A stretch of 25,602 bases of DNA from Euperipatoides rowelli (lineage: Eukaryota > Onychophora > Udeonychophora > Euonychophora > Peripatopsidae), in NCBI GenBank assembly GCA_003024985.2, contig PXIH01S0004896.1. The stretch is one strand, 5' to 3'. How positions within the stretch are numbered: the stretch's first letter is position 1; each line of letters opens with the position of its first letter. The notes beneath the pieces were generated by a model. It made no database searches. It had not been told where the DNA came from and saw only the letters and a program-made list of their open reading frames with translations. The position numbers and the translations under genes are program-made. Below are positions 20,466-25,602 of the stretch, in pieces.

Positions 20466-20790
20466 AAAATAGGTGACCGAAATTTAACAGCACTTTTGGA
20501 TACGGGCTCAATTTTCTATAGTAAATCAAAAGGATTTATATGTCATAAAAGAGAAGTTCTGCTTTTCTCCCCTATATCTAAACAATCTCTGATTGGCTAT
20601 AAAACCGTTATACCATGCAGTATAGGAAAAATTCATTTTTATCAACCCATATGCTTAGCCTCCTTTGTAGCAAATAACGGGTACCAAGTAATATTAGGGT
20701 ACGATATATTAACACAACATAAGGCCATTATAAATAATGATAAAAAAGAAGTCAAATTTACTTTTATCCTTAAAAAAATGCTGGGATAAT
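20463..20790 (+). pseudogene. Ty3/gypsy fossil: aspartic protease region
   Basis: Contains the active-site motif LDTGSIF near 20495, preceded by an IKIGDRNLTAL-type strand and followed about 65 residues later by VILGYDIL (near 20690), the second conserved element of retropepsins. In a live element it would cut the Gag-Pol polyprotein. Confidence 0.8.
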
Positions 20791-21119
20791 ATAATCGAGT
20801 CAGTAACAGACCAGACTCCGATAGAATGCGAATACATACTGTCCACTAGAGGACAGCACCTCCTTATATCAGTTATTCGAATTGGACAAATTACATTTAA
20901 CTCAGCCTGATATCACTTAACTTAAAATAACAATGGTTGACAATAATATAATTTTAATAGAGGATGTCACCAAAATGACCGGTGCTTTAATAGAACCATG
21001 AGTTAGAATTTTTGGATGACATCCCTATTTACCAAAAACAATGCCGCATTCCGCACGGTTGTTATGAGCCACTCGAAGGCAACTCGACAAACTCGAGTAG
21101 GCTAAAATAATAAAAAAAC

Positions 21120-21600
21120 ATCTAGCAATTATAATTCTCCAGTTCTCGTGGTGCCCAAGAAAGATACCAACGAGGTTCGGATTGTACTCGATTTTCAGAA
21201 ATTAAACAAAAAAATAGTGCCTGTACATTATCCCCTCATGCATATAGAGGATATTTCAGAGTCAGTTGGGGAGGGGGTCGAAGATTTTCAGCAGTCTAGA
21301 CTCAAAAATGGCTATTTTAATATAAAACTGAACGAAAAAGCCCAAAAAAGGTTCAGCTTTTTGACTCCTATATCGAGATACCAGTTTTGTCGTCTTAGTC
21401 AAGGATGTGTAACCAGCAGTGCCATCTTTCAGCAAATTATGAGCGAGTGCCTACACAAAGTTATGAAAAAGGGGCATGTGCTGGTCTACCTTGACGACAT
21501 CATCATACACTCTACAACCATAGAGGAACATGTAGAAACACTAAAAGAGGTATTTGAGGCCCTAAAAAATTAATATGGCCATCAAACCCTCGAAATGCAT
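21120..21600 (+). pseudogene. Ty3/gypsy fossil: reverse transcriptase region
   Basis: Shows VPKKDTNEVRIVLDFQKLN (21150-21206), LKNGYFNIKLNEK, KRFSFLTPISRYQFCRLSQG and the catalytic block VLVYLDDIIIHS (about 21478-21513), followed by EEHVETLKEVFEAL. YLDD, with the surrounding HVETL, is the Ty3/gypsy form. Confidence 0.9.
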
Positions 21601-21699
21601 AGCTTCCTTGGCAGCGTCAACTTTATCACTAATTCATCAATGAGTTTGCTGAAACAGCAGCGCTACTATAAGGCCTTTTAAAATGAAAAAATGTATGCA

Positions 21700-22140
21700 T
21701 AGTATGGAATTTCAAAAACTCAAACATTGCCTAGTTACTGCACCTCTCTTGGCCTTCCCTAATTTTAATAAACATTTTGTAATTAAGAGCGATGCCTCGT
21801 TAATTTCCCTAGCGACTGTACTTGAGCAGGAAAAGAATGAGGGAGACCTTCAGCCTATATAGCCTATTGTAGCATGAAACTAAACAAGGCTGAGGTCAAT
21901 TATCATGTCATCGAAAGAGAGGCTCTCACTATAGTATACTCAGTACATCAATTTAAACAACATCTTCCCTATGGAAATAAAGTAATACTAAAAACGGATC
22001 ACAAACCCCTGTCGTAGCTTTTCGAATTGAAAGAATCAAATGCCAGAATAGCTAGATGGTTAATTTTATTACAGGATAATGGCATAGAAATATAACATAT
22101 ACCTGGCAAGTTGAACAACATGGCCGATATGCTATCGTGC
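21700..22140 (+). pseudogene. Ty3/gypsy fossil: RNase H region
   Basis: SDASLISLATVLEQ near 21790-21830 carries the first catalytic Asp. It is followed by a SMKLNKAEVNYHVIEREALTIVYSV-like block near 21870-21945, the HLPYGNKVILKTDHKPL block near 21960-22010 and a final NMADMLS segment near 22120. These are the usual gypsy RNase H landmarks. Confidence 0.8.
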
Positions 22141-22259
22141 TGTTTTGAAAATGAAAATGTACAGGTGAATGCTATAGTATCACTAAGAGACCCCTTATCA
22201 TATGAAGTAATTTTTGAGGCTCAACAAGAGGATGAATTATGTCTAAATATATTTAATTA

Positions 22260-23430
22260 AATTAGTGAGGGAAAGTATGCCAATAATGAGTACATCTTGG
22301 ATGAGCAGCAGGTTATTTTAAAAAAAGTGCATCTGGGAGACAGCGGCTGGATGGCATATCGGATGTTGGTTCCTAACAAACTCAGGAAAATGGTAATGTA
22401 CCATTTCCTTGATAATGTTAAAGGGGGGCATTTCTCCATTTCTAAAACCTTAGTGAAGGTGAAAAGAAGTTTCACCTGGGCTTCTATTTTTACTGATGTT
22501 CTAAATTACGTGAGGAGCTGCGAGAAATGTCAGCGCAGAAATACTGTTAGTACTAAATCACCTCTCCAGGCAGTGGTGCCCCCTATTGCTTGCATGCAAA
22601 AACTCAGTTTAGATATTTAGGACTGTTTGGCCACACCCCTAGGCACAATAAATACAAGGTACTATGGACCGATCATTTTTCTCACATGTCTTTTGGCAGC
22701 CCTATCCCCAACCAGGAGGCTCAAAACTATAGCCAAAGATTAAGTCGAAAACATTTATATGTGATACGGTGGATCCTCGGAAATATTATCAGACCGAAGT
22801 CCCCAATTAATAGGTCATATAATGGCCCCACTATCCGAAAAATTAAAAGTAAATAGACTGATGACTTCGAGTTATAATCCTAGATCTAATGTGGTATCGG
22901 AAAGATTGAATAGCAAGGTCTTAAACCTTTTATCCCACTTTTGTAGTGCTCACTATGACGATTGTAACATTCTTTTACCGTTTGTGTTGCAAACTACTAA
23001 CTATTAATACGGAACACAGGAGCAGCCACCAAGTCCCTTTCTTCATCATTCATGGGTTCTATCAAATCTACCCTTTAACTGATTTTAACCATTTAAATAC
23101 TAATAGTGAGCATGACCTGGATGGCAAAGGCACAATGGAGAAATTAGTCATTGCCAGATCTGAAGTTTTCACAAATTTTAGCAAATCGTCTCAGTTATTA
23201 ACAAGGGCTGGAAGCGAAAATTGCGCAAATTCACATTAACACAGGCAGTGCTATATCTCGATGTGCCTAGCTATGCCGGGCAAAACCGAAAATTAAAGCC
23301 CAGATATAAAGGTCTTTACTCCATAATAAGAAGAATAGGACCAGTTAATTATCACCTTCAAAATATTAACAAACCAGACAATATCAAACATGCTCAGGTA
23401 GACAAAATTAAAGCATATTATGGTTGACCA
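22260..23430 (+). pseudogene. Ty3/gypsy fossil: integrase region
   Basis: The N-terminal zinc-binding module is seen as H-x-x-x-G-GHFSISKTL followed by CEKCQRRN (about 22400-22550). The catalytic core is weak: a WTDHFSHM-like block near 22670 and SYNPRSN-VSERLN near 22870-22910, where the last catalytic residue of the DDE triad would lie. The C-terminal part reads KPRYKGLYSIIRRIGPVNYHL (near 23300-23360), a GPY/F-type module, and ends in HAQVDKIKAYY. Confidence 0.85.
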
Positions 23431-23932
23431 GTGCTGGACGATTTTTTCTGATTTCCCATTGGTCAATCCTACATCAGAATCTCAGACGAACATTGTAGTT
23501 CCTCACACATCAGATGAGCCTAAATTTTTCACATTGGATGGGAGGGAAATCAATATTGCAGCAGATGCCAAGGAAAGGGACAGGAGGTTAAATAGCAAAC
23601 CAAGGGAAAATCCCCTTTTGTCAAGAAACCTGAAATTAGTAAACAAAACATATATTTTATCTAATAAGGATGCAAGGGAAGCCACGCTTACCACAGCTCC
23701 CCACTTGAATGATTTGTCAAACCGATTGCATCAGAATTACAACTACGTTCATGCACTTTTACTAAAAATGAAGACGATGGGTTTCCTGGTTTGGTTGAAA
23801 CCAAGACCCCCTCCCTTCCCTACTTGTACCCCGGTACAAACAACTCATTCTTATTTTTTAAGAAAAAAAAGTAATTGTTTTGATTTGTTTCATAGATTTT
23901 GTTCTGAGTTAATTTTCGTGTTCATTGTGTAG
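23420..23932 (+). pseudogene. Extra reading block after the integrase, unidentified
   Basis: A 170-codon open stretch begins where the integrase C-terminus ends. It is hydrophilic, with DEPKFFTLDGREINIAADA, AKERDRRLNSKPREN and a Pro-rich segment, then a short hydrophobic end. I do not recognise it. It may be a C-terminal extension of the pol product, which some gypsy lineages have, or a separate small frame. No convincing signal peptide or transmembrane architecture was seen that would suggest an envelope gene. It belongs to the fossil element by position. Confidence 0.45.
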
Positions 23933-24099
23933 GGCTTTAAATGCGCATTAAGGTTTTTATAACAATGGGTGCAAAAGTTTTAAAAATAAAAAAATGGGGA
24001 AAAATAATAATAAAGTGATGATAAACAATCAAAGTTTCAAACAAACTTTAATTTTTCAAAAAAAAAAAAAAAAACAACAATGAAAAAAAAATAAATTAA

Positions 24100-24670
24100 A
24101 TTCAAATTATATACAATTTTTTTTCGGCTGCAAAATGTATCACCTCATACATTTTGTAATATCTGCCTGGTTCGGATTGTCCACTGGATGATGGGGTCTG
24201 GTGGGTTCCGAGCCTGACATACCTAGGGCCGTTACAGCCAAGGCAGCCCGTCTGTCCCTCATTACCTTCATCTTCTTTTGGCCCCATTTCCCTTTCCCTT
24301 GAAGAGGTAGGCTCATCCCAGCCACGGAGACGTTCATGGTATAGGGATCGTTATCCGAAGGGTGGTTCTGTTTGGACGGGTTCCCCACCTGGGAGCCTTG
24401 ACTTCAACTGCGCCCTTAGGTCGATAATCTGCCTCTGATGGAATTCATGTCGAAAGTTTAATTTTTTTATTTCCCGAGCTTGCAAATCAACTTGCTCGGT
24501 GAGGGTGACGACATCTTCATTTAAGGAGGTTAGTTACCCATCTTTCGCAATAAGGGCAGCCTCTGTTGTAGCAATTTTCACCAACATACTGTAGTTGTTT
24601 GCTCGGCTTTCAGCTTTGTTATTTCTTTTGTTTTCGTCCCATGATAACAAAGATTTTATTTTTTTAAGCG
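24100..24670 (-). pseudogene. Broken antisense protein-like block with coiled-coil character, unidentified
   Basis: Read on the minus strand, this stretch is noticeably GC-richer than its surroundings and gives protein-like sequence. First comes a charged helical part with heptad-like spacing (for example LTSLNEDVVTLTEQVDLQA and LNFRHEFHQRQIIDLRAQL), then a basic, Pro/Gly-containing part (for example DNDPYTMNVSVAGMSLPLQ, KWGQKKMKVMRDRRAALAV). I do not recognise the family. It lies 200 bp after the last reading block of the Ty3/gypsy fossil and points the opposite way. It may be an antisense frame of that element, the gag start of another retroelement inserted in reverse, or a host pseudogene. 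It is broken, and I treat it as possibly part of the fossil element. Confidence 0.45.
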
Positions 24671-25602
24671 ATTAATTTTTTTTTAATATTTATGACTATT
24701 TATGGGTCGTCTGTAATAAGACAGGTGAATTTGTGGTAAATACAGACGTTTTTATTGTTTTTTTTTCTTCACACTAATTATAAAGCACAGATAATGTTTT
24801 TGTTGTTTATATTTTTTATGGCGGGACGAGCTGAGAGTGGGCGGAGAATGGATTGATGACATTTTTTTTCTTATGGTAATTTAAGGAAAATTTTTGACAA
24901 TGAGCTAGACTCATTGGAAATTTAATTTTTTTACTAATTTAATGACTACGTTGGGAGAGGATATCTATGAAGTATCTGACTTTAATATGTATCAAGTCAT
25001 CCTCTTCATATCTATGACCCTCATTTAATTGTCCTCCAGTTATCACCCTACCACAGCATCAATCTTGAACCAATTTATTTTTGCCATTTATTTCATGATA
25101 GTTTTTTTTTCTTGCTTATAAAATTCAACATTTACAGTAAATCAATACAGCAATATTTACAGTGAATTTATACAGAAGCCTATCTTATTTAAAACCAATT
25201 TTTTACTACATTTTGATATACCTTGAGTATTTTATTAGTCATTTTATTCACTATAATTCTTTATACATTTTATTATATCTGAAATGCTGCAGAAATATAA
25301 TTCTTGATCCTTTATTTTGCCATCATTCTATTTGTTTATCTCTCAGAAAAGAGCTGGTTCCCTCATTCTAAATTTTATTTAAAAAGAAATAAATGGATCA
25401 AATTAAATAATTTGTTAATAATGTTTTTATCAACTCAAGGGTTGAGATCAGAAAAGCCAGGATTCAATAATAAGGCCAGAACATTCCATTATAATTTATT
25501 TAGAGGAAAAAAATGTATTTATTTAATATTTAATCATAGATACCATAATGGAACTTAGTTTAAATTGTTAAATTTTATATAATTTTGATTTTTTAGAGGC
25601 CC
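24671..25602. other. AT-rich stretch, no gene seen; possible 3' flank of the LTR fossil
   Basis: CGTCTGTA (24708-24715) and TACAGACG (24741-24748) form an 8-bp inverted repeat with a 25-nt spacer. A GC-containing patch near 24820-24850 (GGCGGGACGAGCTGAG) and the segment to about 25060 could be part of an LTR, but no second copy exists upstream. Frames at 25162-25371 and 25304-25558 show no recognisable protein. Confidence 0.5.

Larger units (their letters stand above)
19990..23935 (+). mobile_element. Fossil Ty3/gypsy LTR retrotransposon
   Basis: A gag-end remnant, aspartic protease, reverse transcriptase, RNase H and integrase follow each other in the Ty3/gypsy order. Approximate parts: gag tail 20060-20465, protease 20463-20790, reverse transcriptase 21120-21600, RNase H 21700-22140, integrase 22260-23430, and a C-terminal extension or extra reading block 23420-23900. 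No long terminal repeats could be recognised at either side, so the 5' side is likely truncated, and the 3' limit may lie further right, up to about 25000. It is clearly broken, with on the order of a dozen breaks over the coding region, and so probably old; lacking an LTR pair, I cannot date it better. It lies directly after the truncated LINE, in the same orientation. Clade within Ty3/gypsy not determined. Confidence 0.85.

Noticed and set aside
1-25602. CRISPR array, prokaryotic operon, rRNA or tRNA gene
   Set aside because: No regular spacer-repeat pattern, no ribosome-binding-site-led gene series and no RNA-gene signature were seen; the content is eukaryotic repeats.

Overview
The window looks like AT-rich, non-coding DNA from an animal nuclear genome, most likely a marine or other invertebrate. 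The evidence is eukaryotic transposons of many classes, no compact gene order, no tRNA or rRNA, long A/T runs, and short GC-containing words of the TACCGTA and TAGGCCTA type scattered through otherwise AT-rich sequence. I cannot name the species. I found no intact host protein-coding gene; most long open frames are chance frames or pieces of dead mobile elements. A 620-base run of N (10646-11265) and two single Ns (15758, 19014) mark assembly breaks.

Layout. 1-954 is the right part of a Tc1/mariner-superfamily DNA transposon with a decayed transposase, ending in a recognisable terminal repeat. 955-1585 (minus) is a decayed copy of a repetitive, cysteine-containing protein family, which the transposon abuts. 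1586-8300 is AT-rich intergenic DNA holding two opposed copies of a small inverted-repeat element (about 3843-4018 and 7625-7852), the second probably nested in another element, plus a patch of related short motifs at 5585-6000. 8308-8524 is a short non-autonomous Helitron-like element. 10594-11389 is a hAT-type non-autonomous element with near-perfect 8-bp target duplications, interrupted by the assembly gap.

11672-11978 and 13970-14279 are two copies of one roughly 310-bp element in opposite orientation. Between them, on the minus strand at 13673-13699, is a motif with the layout of a hammerhead ribozyme core. 14411-14643 is another small inverted-repeat element with a perfect 6-bp flanking repeat. 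15448-15837 is a rearranged local duplication around a single N.

From 16374 onwards the window is a retroelement cluster, all in plus orientation: an RTE-like reverse transcriptase fragment (16374-16880), a longer LINE of L1/Tx1 type with a zinc-knuckle ORF1 and an AP-endonuclease ORF2 (about 16900-19930), and a fossil Ty3/gypsy LTR retrotransposon (about 19990 to at least 23930) with protease, reverse transcriptase, RNase H and integrase remains. Just downstream, on the minus strand (24100-24670), is a GC-richer, protein-like block with coiled-coil character that I could not identify. The last 900 bases show nothing I can support as a gene.

The parts do not work together as a pathway. This is an insertion graveyard whose main interest is the hammerhead-like motif, the antisense protein-like block, the families of paired small elements, and two likely assembly artefacts.
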